From Peptococcaceae bacterium (GTDB taxonomy: Bacteria; Bacillota; Peptococcia; Peptococcales; Peptococcaceae): a stretch of 51,329 bases of DNA. The translations under genes and the position numbers were made by a program. The stretch spans positions 1-51,329 of the forward strand of contig JAUNGU010000007.1 of NCBI GenBank assembly GCA_030524315.1, read 5' to 3'. Shown one piece after another: positions 34,710 through 44,008 of this stretch. The first letter of the stretch is position 1. Each line of letters starts with the position of its first letter. A model generated the notes under the pieces. It ran no database searches. It saw only the letters and a list, made by a program, of their open reading frames with translations, and was not told where the DNA came from.

Positions 34710-35519
34710 ATGACCACACGCTATTTTAGACGCATCCTCGCCCTCTGCCTCATACTGATTGTGCTCCTGCCGACGGCAGCGCTGGCGACAAGCGCGGTGA
34801 GCACGCCGCTGGTCACTGATAGCGCAGGCATCCTCAGCGAGAGCGAGCGGGCCGATCTGGAAAATAAGGCCCAGGCCATCAAAAACGACTACGGCCTTGA
34901 GGTGCGCATCCTCACGGTGCCAAGCATGAACGGCGAGACCGACGCCCAGGCCTTCGCTCGCGCCGCCTACGAAAATGGCGGCTACGGCGCTGGCGGTGAT
35001 CAGAGCGGCATTCTCCTCATGCTCTCAATGGAAAATCGCGACTACGCCCTCATCGCCCACGGCGAGGGCAACAATGTCCTCACCGACTATGGCAACCGGG
35101 CCATGGCCGATTCCTTTCTGTCGTATTTTGCCAATAACGATTGGTACGGCGGCTTTAGCGACTACCTCGCCACGGCGGCCGACGATTGCCACGCCTACTA
35201 CGTCGAAGGCGAGGCCGTCGACAGCCACGCGCCGAGCCTCATCGGTACCATCTGCCTGGCCATGGGCGTCATCGGCGCGCCTCTCATTGGCGGCTCGGCG
35301 GTCTACGTCATGTACCACAGCATGAAAACCGCCCGCAAGCAGACCAACGCCCAGCTCTACGTCGACAACAAGGACGGCGGCCTGGCGCTGGAGGACAAGA
35401 GCGACGACTACATCTATAGCCAAACCATCGTCACCCACCGCCCAAAAATGGACACCCACGGTGGTGGCGGCACCACCATCGGCCCCGGCGGATTCTCCGG
35501 CAGCTCGGGTAAATTCTAA
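34710..35519 (+). CDS. TPM-domain membrane protein (YdjH-like)
   Basis: 269 residues. Signal peptide or N-terminal membrane segment (RILALCLILIVLLPTAALA), then the TPM_phosphatase domain (~30-170; PLVTDSAGILSESERADLENKAQ, NGGYGAGGDQSGILLMLS), a transmembrane segment (~178-200) and a Gly-rich tail (GGGGTTIGPGGFSGSSGKF). The Gly-rich end is common in this family. It completes the SPFH/zinc-ribbon/TPM trio and is followed by a terminator. The extracellular TPM part may recognise a partner or hydrolyse phosphate; unproven. Confidence 0.88.
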   Translation: MTTRYFRRILALCLILIVLLPTAALATSAVSTPLVTDSAGILSESERADLENKAQAIKNDYGLEVRILTVPSMNGETDAQAFARAAYENGGYGAGGDQSGILLMLSMENRDYALIAHGEGNNVLTDYGNRAMADSFLSYFANNDWYGGFSDYLATAADDCHAYYVEGEAVDSHAPSLIGTICLAMGVIGAPLIGGSAVYVMYHSMKTARKQTNAQLYVDNKDGGLALEDKSDDYIYSQTIVTHRPKMDTHGGGGTTIGPGGFSGSSGKF

Positions 35520-35526
35520 TTCCACC

Positions 35527-35562
35527 ATCCGCTGACAGCAGGGCGCCGTCAGCGGATTTTTT
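35527..35562 (+). terminator. Terminator of the SPFH operon
   Basis: Perfect stem ATCCGCTGAC/GTCAGCGGAT and T6. Confidence 0.92.
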
Positions 35563-35676
35563 CTGGCGCGGGAAAATTTCTCGCTCGCGGCAGACGCTTC
35601 CCTTCATTTATAAGCGCCTTTTATTTGAGGGGGCGCGAGAAAAAGTGCTACACTGAGAGGAAAGGGGGAATGCGCT

Positions 35677-36582
35677 GTGCGCAACAAGGGGCCGCTGTTG
35701 GTGTTATTTTGCTATGTCTTATTTGGGATTTTGCCGATTTATTGGAAGCTCATTGGCAATCTCGATCCGTATTTTATTTTGGCCAATCGCGTCGTTTGGT
35801 CGCTGGCCTTTGCGCTATTTTGCGTGGCGATCAAGGGGCAGTGGTGGCGCATCAAGGCGTTGCGCCACGAGGGCAAGCTTTTGCGCACCTTGCTTGTGAG
35901 CGGGGCGCTCTTGGTGGTCAATTGGGGCAGCTATATCATCGCTGTCAACACCGACCACATCATCGACGCCTCCCTGGCCTACTATCTCAATCCGATCATG
36001 TCGATTCTCATTGGCTGCTTTTTCTTTAGGGAGCAGCTGACGGGCTTGCAAAAATGCTCGGTGGCGCTGGCGACGCTGGGCGTCCTCTACGGCGTCGTGA
36101 GCTTTGGCGTGGTGCCTTGGTTGGCGCTTGTCATCGGCGGCACCTTCGCCCTCTACGGCGCCCTCAAAAAAGCCGTCGTTCTGGACGGGGTGACGTCTCT
36201 GGCCATCGAGTGTCTGTGGATGCTCGTGCCTGCTCTCATCGGCTACGTGTGGCTCGTGAGCCAGGGCCGCTTCACCATGGACGGCAGCGCCATCAGCTGG
36301 TGGCAGTGGCTGATTTTGCCGACGACGGGGATCATCACCGGTTGGCCGCTGGTGATTTTTGCCCGGGGCTTGCGCACGACGAGCTATTCTCTGTCGGGCA
36401 TTCTCATGTACATCAACCCGACCCTCCAGCTCCTCTGCGGCGTCTTTCTCTACGGCGAGCATTTCAACGCCATCTACGGCGTCATGTTTGCTTTTGTCTG
36501 GGCAGCGGTGCTGCTCTATCTGGCGAGCATCCTGCTGGAACATCGCAGACAGCAACGGCAGCGAGACAATCTGCGCCAATAG
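35677..36582 (+). CDS. rarD: RarD-type EamA transporter
   Basis: 301 residues, ten membrane segments. The start (GPLLVLFCYVLFGILPIYWKLIG) and the sequence LVVNWGSYIIAVNTDHIIDASLAYYLNPI identify the RarD subfamily of EamA permeases. RarD was named for a chloramphenicol-sensitivity phenotype; its natural substrate is not known. The start is GTG at 35677 with AAAGGGGG upstream. Single-gene unit with a shared terminator downstream. Confidence 0.92.
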   Translation: MRNKGPLLVLFCYVLFGILPIYWKLIGNLDPYFILANRVVWSLAFALFCVAIKGQWWRIKALRHEGKLLRTLLVSGALLVVNWGSYIIAVNTDHIIDASLAYYLNPIMSILIGCFFFREQLTGLQKCSVALATLGVLYGVVSFGVVPWLALVIGGTFALYGALKKAVVLDGVTSLAIECLWMLVPALIGYVWLVSQGRFTMDGSAISWWQWLILPTTGIITGWPLVIFARGLRTTSYSLSGILMYINPTLQLLCGVFLYGEHFNAIYGVMFAFVWAAVLLYLASILLEHRRQQRQRDNLRQ

Positions 36583-36585
36583 AAA

Positions 36586-36611
36586 AGGACCTTGCGAGTA
36601 TGCAGGGTCCT
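36586..36611. terminator. Terminator between rarD and the glycosyltransferase gene
   Basis: Arms AGGACCTTGC and GCAGGGTCCT; T run weak on plus, TTTT on minus. Lies between convergent genes. Confidence 0.7.
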
Positions 36612-36617
36612 ATTATT

Positions 36618-37337
36618 TTAGCCTTGAGCATAGATGGCGTCGGCCTCGTCCTGGGTGAGATAATCGTATTTGACCATCGCATTTAGGACCTGGCGCTGAC
36701 GCTGGCGAGCGAGGTCGTAGTTGACCGTTGGCGCGTAGACGCTCGGTGCATTTGGCACACCGGCGAGCATCGTCGCCTGGCCGTTGCCGAGATAGGTCGG
36801 CGGCACGCCAAAATACCCATAGCTGGCGCTGGCAATATCATAGTAGCCGTCGCCGTAGTAAATGCTGTTGATGTAGGCTTCGAGGATTTGATCCTTGGTG
36901 TAATTTTTTTCAAAATCTCGGGCAATGAAAAATTCGGTGATTTTTCGCGAGAGGGTTTTCTCGGCGCCGGTGTAGAGATTTTTTGCCAGCTGCTGGCTGA
37001 TGGTGCTGCCACCCTCGTCAAGCTCGCCTGCGCGAATGTTGCAGACGGTGGCGCGCAGCGTGGCGATCAGATCCAAGCCGTGGTGCTCATAAAAGCGGTG
37101 GTCTTCGATGGCGATGACGGCATTTTTGTAAATGTCGGGAATATTTTCCAGGGGCGTGTAGGTGGATTTTGCTTGCACCTCGCCCATGGCTTGCGCGACA
37201 GGCTTTTCGGCGACGAGCTTTTCGTATTGGCTGTGGCCGGAATAGACAAAGATGCCGCCGACCACCAGCGCCGCCACGAGCGCGACGCCAAAAATCATGG
37301 CAATGAGGCGCCGAAGCATTTTTAGAATGAAAGACAT
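36618..37337 (-). CDS. Monofunctional peptidoglycan glycosyltransferase (GT51)
   Basis: 239 residues. A membrane anchor (~8-30) precedes a GT51 domain with the catalytic Glu in AVIAIEDHRFYEHHGLD (~82-98), GGSTISQQLAKNLY and RKITEFFIARDFEKNYTKDQILEAYIN. No transpeptidase domain, so it only polymerises lipid II glycan strands. ATG at 37337 after AAAGGAG; the longer frame to 37379 lacks a site. It is divergent from a class A PBP gene. Confidence 0.93.
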   Translation of the reverse strand: MSFILKMLRRLIAMIFGVALVAALVVGGIFVYSGHSQYEKLVAEKPVAQAMGEVQAKSTYTPLENIPDIYKNAVIAIEDHRFYEHHGLDLIATLRATVCNIRAGELDEGGSTISQQLAKNLYTGAEKTLSRKITEFFIARDFEKNYTKDQILEAYINSIYYGDGYYDIASASYGYFGVPPTYLGNGQATMLAGVPNAPSVYAPTVNYDLARQRQRQVLNAMVKYDYLTQDEADAIYAQG

Positions 37338-37510
37338 GAACGCCACTCCTTTGCAAGAAAGCGATGGGAATGGTATCATTATAAATCATTCGCCCCGGAA
37401 AATAATGAGATTGTCATCAAGAAAAAGTAATTTTTTTGGCAAATTTGCACTTCTTTCTATGGGCAAGGGGTGTTCTATGCTATAATGTTGAAGACAAGGA
37501 GGTTCGATGA

Positions 37511-39862
37511 ATGAGTGACAAAAAGAAAAAGTCCCTAGGTCAGCGCATCAAAAAAGCCCTCTCCGGGTTGAAAATGTCGCACTTTATTTTATTAATTCTG
37601 CTTTTGCTCGTTGTAGCAGGTGCGAGTACCATTGGGACCGTATTTTTGGCTGCCACGAGTGGCATGCCGTCATTAGAAAATAATGACATCACCGAATATG
37701 ATGTGACCAGCTACATTGTCGACAAGGACGGCTCCTTTGTAGAAAAGCTGGCCGACAACAGCAATTTTGTGGACGTTGACAGCAATGAAATTTCTGAGAA
37801 CATGCTCAATGCCGTCACATCCATCGAGGACAGACGCTTTTACAAGCACCACGGCGTGGATCCAATCCGTATCGCCGGGGCTATGGTGGCCAACCTCAAG
37901 GCTGGCCAGACCGTCCAGGGCGGTAGTACCATCACCCAGCAGCTCGCTGGCTTGGCGCTCTTGGACCGTAACGAAAAAACCTACAAGCGTAAAATTCAAG
38001 AAGCGGTGCTTGCTATTCGCATTGAAAACAAATATAGCAAGGATGAAATTCTTACCGCCTATCTCAACCGCTGCTATTTTGGTATCGGCTTGAGCGGCAA
38101 GGCGTGCTACGGCATCGAAGCTGCTGCCAATGATATTCTCGGCAAAAAAGCTTCTGAATTGACGGTAACTGACTCGGCGCTCTTGGCTGGGCTCATCCAG
38201 AACCCAACCTACTGGTCGCCAATCACCGATCCGGACAATGCCAAGGTCCGTCGTGACACGGTCCTCCAGGCGATGGCTGACAGTGGTGCCATCTCTCAGG
38301 ATGAGGCCGATCAGTACAAGCAGGAACCAATCACCACCGCAAGCATTGTTCAAGAAGATCAAAACGAAAAGCAAAGTTACAATCAGAGTTACATCGACTA
38401 TGTTGTTGATGAAGCGCTGGAGGTGCTAGGCCTCGAACAGGATCCAAGTAAATTCTACACTGGTGGTTACATTGTCCACACGGCGCTGGATCAGGACCTG
38501 CAAGAGTATATGTATGACTATTTCAACAGCGATTACTACTTCCCATCGGGGGCAAGCTACGATTATTTGCAAGGGGCGATGGTTGTCCTTAATACCAACG
38601 ACGCCACCATTGCTGGCATGATTGGTGGCCGTCATCAGGAGGAAGGGCAGGAGCGTGGGCTTAACCGCGCTTACCAAACCACCCGTCAGCCAGGGTCGAC
38701 ATTCAAGCCGATCTTTGACTACGGCCCAGCCTTTGAAGCGGGCAAGGGGACCGGCACAGTCTACAAGGATGCGGTCTACACCACTGCCGATGGTCATACC
38801 ATCAAAAACGCTGATTTGGAATATCATGGCAACGTGACCATTCGTTACGCCCTGGAACAATCCTTGAATACCGTAGCGGCGCGTTGCATTGAAGAAATTG
38901 GCCCAGAAAAGGGGCTGGAATTTGCAAAAAAATGCGGCATCACCAGTCTTGTTGAGAATTCGGATGACGGGGTCACCGATGCAACGATTTCTGCTGGCTT
39001 GGGTGGTTTGACCAAAGGCGTCAGTGTGCTGGAAATGGCAGGGGCTTACAATTGCTTCGCTAGCGAGGGCATCTACACTGAGCCACGCGCCATCACCAAG
39101 ATTACCAACGAAGATGGCGATATTATCTGGCAGGAAGAGCCGGAAAGCCATCGCGCCATGGAAGCCACGACGGCCTATATGGTTACCAGCTGTTTGCAAA
39201 GTGTTGTAACAGACGGTATCGGCCGGTATGGTGCCATTAGTGATGGTCGTCCAACGGCAGGCAAGACTGGTACCACGGACAATACTAAGGACCTTTGGTT
39301 CTGCGGCTTTACGCCACAATATGTCGGCGCAGTATGGCTTGGCTACGACACGCCAGCGACGATCTATTCCACATCCGACGCTGCGGCGCGTGTCTTCTCG
39401 AGCATCATGAGCCATCTGCACGCAGGTCTGGATGTAGAAAACTTCCAGGAACCAGATGGGTTGACTGCTGTGACAGTTGATACCAAGAGCGGAAATTTGG
39501 CGACGCGTTCGACGCCATCGGCGTACCGCTCCACAGAGTATTATAAATCTGGCACAGAGCCAACCACCTACTCAACCAACTCCTATTCGAGCTACCAGTA
39601 CAGTTCTGGCTCGAGTGGCAGCAGTGCCTCTGGCACAACAGGAGGCACGGGTTATGGTACTGGCACCGGAACTGGTGGTACAACGGGCTACGGTACTGGC
39701 ACGGGTGGCACGACTGGTACTGGCACCGGAACTGGCGGTACAACGGGTTATGGCACTGGCACCGGAACTGGTGGTACGACAGGCTATGGCACCGGTGGAA
39801 CGACTGGTTATGGAACAGGAACTGGCACCACGAGTGGCAATACAGGCTACGTTGGTCAATGA
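37511..39862 (+). CDS. Class A penicillin-binding protein (PBP1A-like) with Gly/Thr repeat tail
   Basis: 783 residues. One N-terminal membrane segment (~22-47), GT51 domain (~85-265; SIEDRRFYKHHGVDP, GGSTITQQLAGLAL) and transpeptidase domain (~330-650; nucleophile Ser in RQPGSTFKPI, second motif SLNTV, third motif KTGTT). The final 76 residues (708-783) are almost only Gly, Thr and Tyr in repeats. It makes and cross-links peptidoglycan. A TATAAT with TGC extension lies ~40 bases upstream and AAGGAGG precedes the ATG. Confidence 0.96.
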   Translation: MSDKKKKSLGQRIKKALSGLKMSHFILLILLLLVVAGASTIGTVFLAATSGMPSLENNDITEYDVTSYIVDKDGSFVEKLADNSNFVDVDSNEISENMLNAVTSIEDRRFYKHHGVDPIRIAGAMVANLKAGQTVQGGSTITQQLAGLALLDRNEKTYKRKIQEAVLAIRIENKYSKDEILTAYLNRCYFGIGLSGKACYGIEAAANDILGKKASELTVTDSALLAGLIQNPTYWSPITDPDNAKVRRDTVLQAMADSGAISQDEADQYKQEPITTASIVQEDQNEKQSYNQSYIDYVVDEALEVLGLEQDPSKFYTGGYIVHTALDQDLQEYMYDYFNSDYYFPSGASYDYLQGAMVVLNTNDATIAGMIGGRHQEEGQERGLNRAYQTTRQPGSTFKPIFDYGPAFEAGKGTGTVYKDAVYTTADGHTIKNADLEYHGNVTIRYALEQSLNTVAARCIEEIGPEKGLEFAKKCGITSLVENSDDGVTDATISAGLGGLTKGVSVLEMAGAYNCFASEGIYTEPRAITKITNEDGDIIWQEEPESHRAMEATTAYMVTSCLQSVVTDGIGRYGAISDGRPTAGKTGTTDNTKDLWFCGFTPQYVGAVWLGYDTPATIYSTSDAAARVFSSIMSHLHAGLDVENFQEPDGLTAVTVDTKSGNLATRSTPSAYRSTEYYKSGTEPTTYSTNSYSSYQYSSGSSGSSASGTTGGTGYGTGTGTGGTTGYGTGTGGTTGTGTGTGGTTGYGTGTGTGGTTGYGTGGTTGYGTGTGTTSGNTGYVGQ
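39632..39844 (+). repeat. Imperfect tandem repeat encoding the PBP1A tail
   Basis: Units resembling GGCACCGGAACTGGTGGTAC and GGCTACGGTACTGGCAC alternate about seven times with variable lengths, encoding GTGTGGTTGY-like peptide units. Likely to vary in copy number between strains. Confidence 0.85.
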
Positions 39863-39873
39863 TTTTTAAGTCA

Positions 39874-39909
39874 CGGCGATCGCACAGCAATCTGGGCGGT
39901 CGCTTTTTT
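39874..39909 (+). terminator. Terminator of the PBP gene
   Basis: GCGATC pairs with GGTCGC (one G-U), followed by T6. Confidence 0.7.
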
Positions 39910-39960
39910 GTTGCTCAATTTTACAAAATCAGTGGCAGACGCTGTACAGACGAAGGCTTT

Positions 39961-39975
39961 TTGCTATAATAGCAA
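39961..39975 (+). promoter_or_regulatory. glpK extended -10 promoter overlapped by a palindrome
   Basis: TTGCTATAATAGCAA is a perfect 15-base palindrome centred on the TATAAT box, which also has a TGC extension. It may be an operator over the promoter or chance symmetry. Confidence 0.55.
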
Positions 39976-40012
39976 GCATGATAGAAATTTTCCCGAGAAA
40001 GGATGCAGGAAT

Positions 40013-41497
40013 ATGGGTTATGTTGTAGCGATGGATATTGGCACGACGAGCAGTCGCGCCATCGCCTTTGATCACGAGCAGAATATTGTTGGCGTGCGCC
40101 AACAGGAGGTCGAGCAGATTTTTCCTCAGGCAGGCTGGGTGGAGCAGGACCCGATGGGCCTGTGGGCCTCGTCCTTTGGTGTGCTCCAGGAGCTTCTGGC
40201 GGTCAAGAACATTCCGCCGACAGATATTCGCGCCATTGGCATCGCCAACCAACGCGAGACGACCATCGTCTGGGAAAAAGCCACCGGCAAGCCGGTCTAC
40301 AACGCCATCGTCTGGCAATGTCGCCGCACCGCCGATGTCTGCGAAAAGCTCAAGGCCGACGGCTGGGAGGCGCGCATCCTCGAAAAGACGGGCCTGGTCA
40401 TCGACGCCTACTTCTCAGCGACGAAGCTTGCCTGGATTCTCGATCGCGTCGATCCCGACCGCAGCCGCGCCCGTGCTGGTGAGCTCCTCTTTGGCACCGT
40501 TGACACCTGGATCCTTTGGAAGCTCACCGAGGGTCGCGTCCACGCCACCGATTACACCAACGCCTCCCGCACCATGCTCTACAATATCAACAGTCTCGAG
40601 TGGGATCAGGATATTCTCGATGCCCTGAATATTCCGCGCTGCATGCTGCCAGAGGTACGGCCGTCGGGTAGCCAATTCGGCGTCGCCTCCATCGGCTCGG
40701 TGCACGCCGAGGTGCCGATTGCAGGCATCGCCGGTGACCAACAGGCGGCCCTCTACGGGCAGATGTGCTGGGAAAAGGGCGAGGCCAAAAACACCTACGG
40801 CACCGGCTGCTTCCTGCTCATGAATATTGGCAAGGAGGCCAAAAAGAGTGGCCATGGCTTGGTCACCACCATTGCTGCCGGTCATGACGTGCAGCCAGAT
40901 TACGCCCTCGAGGGCTCGATTTTCGTGGGTGGCGCCGTCATCCAGTGGCTGCGCGATGAGATGCGCTTCATCGAGGAATCCTCTGACAGCGCCTTCTTCG
41001 CCGAAAAGCTCCAGTCCAACGACGGCGTCTACCTCGTGCCAGCCTTTGTCGGCCTGGGCGCGCCCTACTGGGATATGTACGCTCGTGGCACCATCAGCGG
41101 CCTCACCCGTGGCTCCGGTCGCTCCCACATCATTCGTGCGGCGCTCGAGGCCATCGCCTACCAGACCCGCGACGTCCTCGAGGCGATGGTTGCCGATACC
41201 AAGGTCGACATGGCCAGCCTCCGCGTCGACGGCGGCGCTTCGCAGAACCAGTTCCTCATGCAATTCCAGGCAGACATCCTTGACCGCCGCGTTGAGCTCC
41301 CCCAGGTTGTCGAAAGCACCGCCCTGGGCGCTGCCATCCTCGCCGGGCTCACCGTCGGCTTCTGGAAGGACGTCGACGAAGCCCGCGCCTATCACCGCCT
41401 GGCCCACGTCTACGAACCGCAAATGGACACCGACACCCGCCAGAAAAATTACGACGGCTGGAAAAACGCCGTCGCCCATACCCTTTCAAGCAAATGA
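40013..41497 (+). CDS. glpK: Glycerol kinase
   Basis: 494 residues of the FGGY kinase family. The N-terminal phosphate motif [25 protein letters not shown], and the C-terminal domain with [11 protein letters not shown] and [18 protein letters not shown] are intact. ATP + glycerol gives sn-glycerol 3-phosphate for glycolysis or lipid and teichoic-acid synthesis. ATG at 40013 after AAAGGA; the frame continues upstream to a TTG at 39908, within the previous terminator. glpF and glpD are not next to it. Confidence 0.97.
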   Translation: MGYVVAMDIGTTSSRAIAFDHEQNIVGVRQQEVEQIFPQAGWVEQDPMGLWASSFGVLQELLAVKNIPPTDIRAIGIANQRETTIVWEKATGKPVYNAIVWQCRRTADVCEKLKADGWEARILEKTGLVIDAYFSATKLAWILDRVDPDRSRARAGELLFGTVDTWILWKLTEGRVHATDYTNASRTMLYNINSLEWDQDILDALNIPRCMLPEVRPSGSQFGVASIGSVHAEVPIAGIAGDQQAALYGQMCWEKGEAKNTYGTGCFLLMNIGKEAKKSGHGLVTTIAAGHDVQPDYALEGSIFVGGAVIQWLRDEMRFIEESSDSAFFAEKLQSNDGVYLVPAFVGLGAPYWDMYARGTISGLTRGSGRSHIIRAALEAIAYQTRDVLEAMVADTKVDMASLRVDGGASQNQFLMQFQADILDRRVELPQVVESTALGAAILAGLTVGFWKDVDEARAYHRLAHVYEPQMDTDTRQKNYDGWKNAVAHTLSSK

Positions 41498-41532
41498 AAA
41501 AAGCTCGTCACCCTGTGGTGGCGAGCTTTTTT
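41497..41532. terminator. Bidirectional terminator between glpK and the alarmone synthetase gene
   Basis: Arms AAAAAGCTCGTCACC and GGTGGCGAGCTTTTT, with CTGT loop. Confidence 0.92.
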
Positions 41533-41537
41533 GTGCG

Positions 41538-42278
41538 CTAGAGTCCCAGCCGCTGAGCGAGCTGGCGGATGTTGTTTTTTTGTGGGGGATTGGCGCGGTA
41601 GACCTGGGCGCACATGTCGTTCATCATTTCGTCGAGGGCGGTGGAGACGTCGGCGCATTTTTTGAGATCGCCCACCATTTGCTCGGTGAGGAGATGCTCC
41701 TTTTTGTAGCGCAGGTCGTGATCCAGCGACGCCCAGAAATCCATGGCAATGGTGCGCAGCTGAATTTCCACGTTCATGATTTTCTTCTCGTTGGTCAGAA
41801 AAATTGGCACAGCCACAATCAGATGCAGACTGCGGTAGCCGTTTTCCTTGGGATTTTCGATGTAATCCTTGCGCTCAACGAGGGTGATGTCGTCCTGGCG
41901 CGTGAGGGCATCGGCAATTTTGTAGACGTCATCCACAAAGGAGCAGATGACGCGCACGCCCGCCACGTCAAAGAGGTTCTTTTCGATTTCCTCGGCGCTA
42001 AAGAGCAGGCCGCGTTTGGCCAGCTTGTCGTGGATGCTCTGGGGCTCCTTGAGACGCGACTTGATGTTTTGAATCGGGTTGCGCTCGAATTGATAGGAAA
42101 AATCCTCGTTGATGACATGGAACTTTGTTTCGATTTCCATCATGGCACAGCGATAGTAAGCCATGAGCTTGCGGAATTCAAAGACCTGGTTGTGCATGTA
42201 ATCGAGGAGCTCGTCCTGGGCCAGGACTTCCGCCAGATCGCTGTTTAATACGTATTCTTCTAATTGTTTAATATCCAT
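41538..42278 (-). CDS. Small alarmone synthetase ((p)ppGpp synthetase, RelQ type)
   Basis: 246 residues, only the RelA/SpoT synthetase domain (~45-215) and short helical ends; no HD hydrolase, TGS or ACT domains. Recognised by SRLKEPQSIHDKL, VAGVRVICSFVDDVYKIAD, PKENGYRSLHLIV and VEIQLRTIAMDFWASLDH. Synthesises (p)ppGpp from GTP/GDP and ATP under envelope or starvation stress. AGGAGG is two bases from an ATG at 42281 and five from the ATG at 42278; the latter was chosen. Confidence 0.93.
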   Translation of the reverse strand: MDIKQLEEYVLNSDLAEVLAQDELLDYMHNQVFEFRKLMAYYRCAMMEIETKFHVINEDFSYQFERNPIQNIKSRLKEPQSIHDKLAKRGLLFSAEEIEKNLFDVAGVRVICSFVDDVYKIADALTRQDDITLVERKDYIENPKENGYRSLHLIVAVPIFLTNEKKIMNVEIQLRTIAMDFWASLDHDLRYKKEHLLTEQMVGDLKKCADVSTALDEMMNDMCAQVYRANPPQKNNIRQLAQRLGL

Positions 42279-42416
42279 CATATCCTCCTGAAAAAGCGAG
42301 TGAATAGGGAGGGCCGAAAAGTTTGGCCATCGCCATTATAGCATAGCTGGCAAATCTTTTCAGCATGAGAGCGCTGCCCTTGACCAATCTTGACAGATTC
42401 CCGATAATTGTGCAGC

Positions 42417-42445
42417 AAAAAGACGATCCCCTGGGGAATCGTCTC
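42417..42445 (-). terminator. Terminator of the pspC gene
   Basis: Minus strand: GACGATTCCCC and GGGGATCGTC pair and are followed by T5. Confidence 0.85.
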
Positions 42446-42450
42446 ACACA

Positions 42451-42657
42451 TTATTGAGGGTTGGTTGGATACTGGGGCGACTGGGGCATGATGATCGCGC
42501 AAATAATGTAGGCGAGAATGCCTGCGCCATAGCAGAGGGTGAAAATCACCCAGCCCAGACGCACCAGCGTCGGATCGGCGTCAAAATATTCGGCGATGCC
42601 GCCGCAGACGCCAGCGAGCATTTTTTGGGTGCGGCTGCGATAAAGCTTCTTTTCCAT
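42451..42657 (-). CDS. PspC domain membrane protein
   Basis: 68 residues: KKLYRSRTQKMLAGVCGGIAEY is the PspC signature, followed by one or two hydrophobic segments (LGWVIFTLCYGAGILAYIICAIIM). PspC proteins are linked to the phage-shock/envelope-stress response. ATG at 42657 with AAGGAG; the frame to 42795 runs into the divergent transaldolase leader and is not used. No pspA neighbour here, though the YdjG-like cluster lies 8 kb away. Confidence 0.9.
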   Translation of the reverse strand: MEKKLYRSRTQKMLAGVCGGIAEYFDADPTLVRLGWVIFTLCYGAGILAYIICAIIMPQSPQYPTNPQ

Positions 42658-42809
42658 GGGAGACTCCTTTCTTGTTGCTGCAAAATCTTTTACCCAGTAT
42701 AGCGCAAGTGGCAGGAATTTTCCACTGACGGCGGGGCGGGGCTTGCATTTCCCGGCGCGGTATGACAAAATGAAAATAATCAAAAATGAACCCAAAGGAG
42801 CCTATTATA

Positions 42810-43466
42810 ATGAAGTTTTTTATCGACACAGCCAAAATTGACGACATCAAAAAAGCCAACGACATGGGCGTCATCTGCGGCGTCACCACCAATCCGTCCC
42901 TGATTGCAAAGGAAGGCCGCAAGTTTGAAGAGGTCATCGCCGAAATCGCCGCCATCGTCGACGGCCCAATCAGCGGCGAGGTCAAGGCGACCACCACCGA
43001 CGCAGAGGGCATGATCGAGGAAGGCAAGGCCATCGCCGCCATCCATCCAAACATGGTCGTGAAGATCCCAATGACCGCCGAAGGCCTCAAGGCCACCAAG
43101 GCCCTCCATGACCTCGGCATCAAGACCAACGTCACCCTGATTTTCTCTGCCAACCAGGCGCTCTTGGCGGCGCGCGCCGGTGCCACCTACGTTTCGCCAT
43201 TCCTCGGCCGCTTGGATGACATTTCTCACCGCGGCGTCGACCTCGTGCGCGACATTGCCGAGATTTTCGCCGTTGCCGAGGACATCGACACCCAGATCAT
43301 CGCCGCCAGCGTGCGCCATCCGATGCACGTCACCGAATGCGCCCTCGCCGGTGCCGATATTGCCACCGTGCCATACAAGGTTATCGAGCAGATGATCAAC
43401 CATCCCCTGACCACCGCCGGCATCGAAAAATTCAAAAACGACTATGAAGCCGTCTTCGGCAAATAA
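42810..43466 (+). CDS. Transaldolase (small, TalC/Fsa type)
   Basis: 218 residues, [32 protein letters not shown]. The Schiff-base lysine is in MVVKIPMT (~85-92). The short length is typical of the transaldolase subfamily of Clostridia and Bacilli, acting in the non-oxidative pentose phosphate pathway. ATG at 42810 after AAAGGAG; an upstream in-frame ATG at 42786 is less likely. The next gene starts inside its end. Confidence 0.95.
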   Translation: MKFFIDTAKIDDIKKANDMGVICGVTTNPSLIAKEGRKFEEVIAEIAAIVDGPISGEVKATTTDAEGMIEEGKAIAAIHPNMVVKIPMTAEGLKATKALHDLGIKTNVTLIFSANQALLAARAGATYVSPFLGRLDDISHRGVDLVRDIAEIFAVAEDIDTQIIAASVRHPMHVTECALAGADIATVPYKVIEQMINHPLTTAGIEKFKNDYEAVFGK

Positions 43467-43968
43467 TCCTTCGACTGAGTGTTACTATACGACCGCCTAT
43501 TTCGGCAAGGGGATGCCCGGCCTCTGCAAGCACTGCGGGCCGACGGCCATCGCCAACCTCATTCTGAGCCGTAAGGCCGCAGCCGATCCTCGTGACGTCT
43601 TTGCGGCGGTGGTGCGCCTTGGCCGACGCCGCGGCTACTACTGGCCCATCTGCGCCACGCGCTGGATCGGCGGCACTGGCGACATCATCTCCGGTCGCTA
43701 CATCCGCCGTGCCTGTGAGGCAGCGGGTGTGCCCCTTGGGTCGGTGCGCTTTGGCGGCCTGGCCCGGCCTGCGCGCGTGCGCCGAGCCCTGGAGAATGGG
43801 GCGGTGGTCTATCTGCAGCTGCATTTTCACCCGCGCTACGCCCACCACCATTTGCTGCTCTACGGCAGAGAATCGCGCGGCTTTCGCGCCGCCGATGGCT
43901 GGTCGCCGCGCCCCGTCTATCTCACCGACCGCGATTTGCGCTTTGCCACGTATTTTGCGATCTATTAA
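43444..43968 (+). CDS. Probable C39-like cysteine protease-fold protein
   Basis: 174 residues, overlapping the transaldolase gene by 23 bases and translated in another frame. The candidate nucleophile is Cys in [15 protein letters not shown] (~28-42) and the candidate His in [10 protein letters not shown] (~137-146), followed by an Asp-containing AADGWS, the order seen in papain-like C39 folds. No signal peptide. It has many Arg. No strong ribosome site, so expression may rely on termination-reinitiation. The true substrate is unknown. Confidence 0.7.
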   Translation: MKPSSANNPSTECYYTTAYFGKGMPGLCKHCGPTAIANLILSRKAAADPRDVFAAVVRLGRRRGYYWPICATRWIGGTGDIISGRYIRRACEAAGVPLGSVRFGGLARPARVRRALENGAVVYLQLHFHPRYAHHHLLLYGRESRGFRAADGWSPRPVYLTDRDLRFATYFAIY

Positions 43969-43981
43969 TTTCACTTTCTCC

Positions 43982-44008
43982 AAGCAGGACGTCGCGTCCT
44001 GCTTTTTT
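43982..44008 (+). terminator. Terminator after the C39-like gene
   Basis: Stem AAGCAGGAC/GTCCTGCTT followed by T6. Confidence 0.92.

Noticed and set aside
39632..39844. Repeats considered as a CRISPR-like array
   Set aside because: They are in-frame coding repeats in the PBP1A tail without unique spacers, and no cas genes are nearby.
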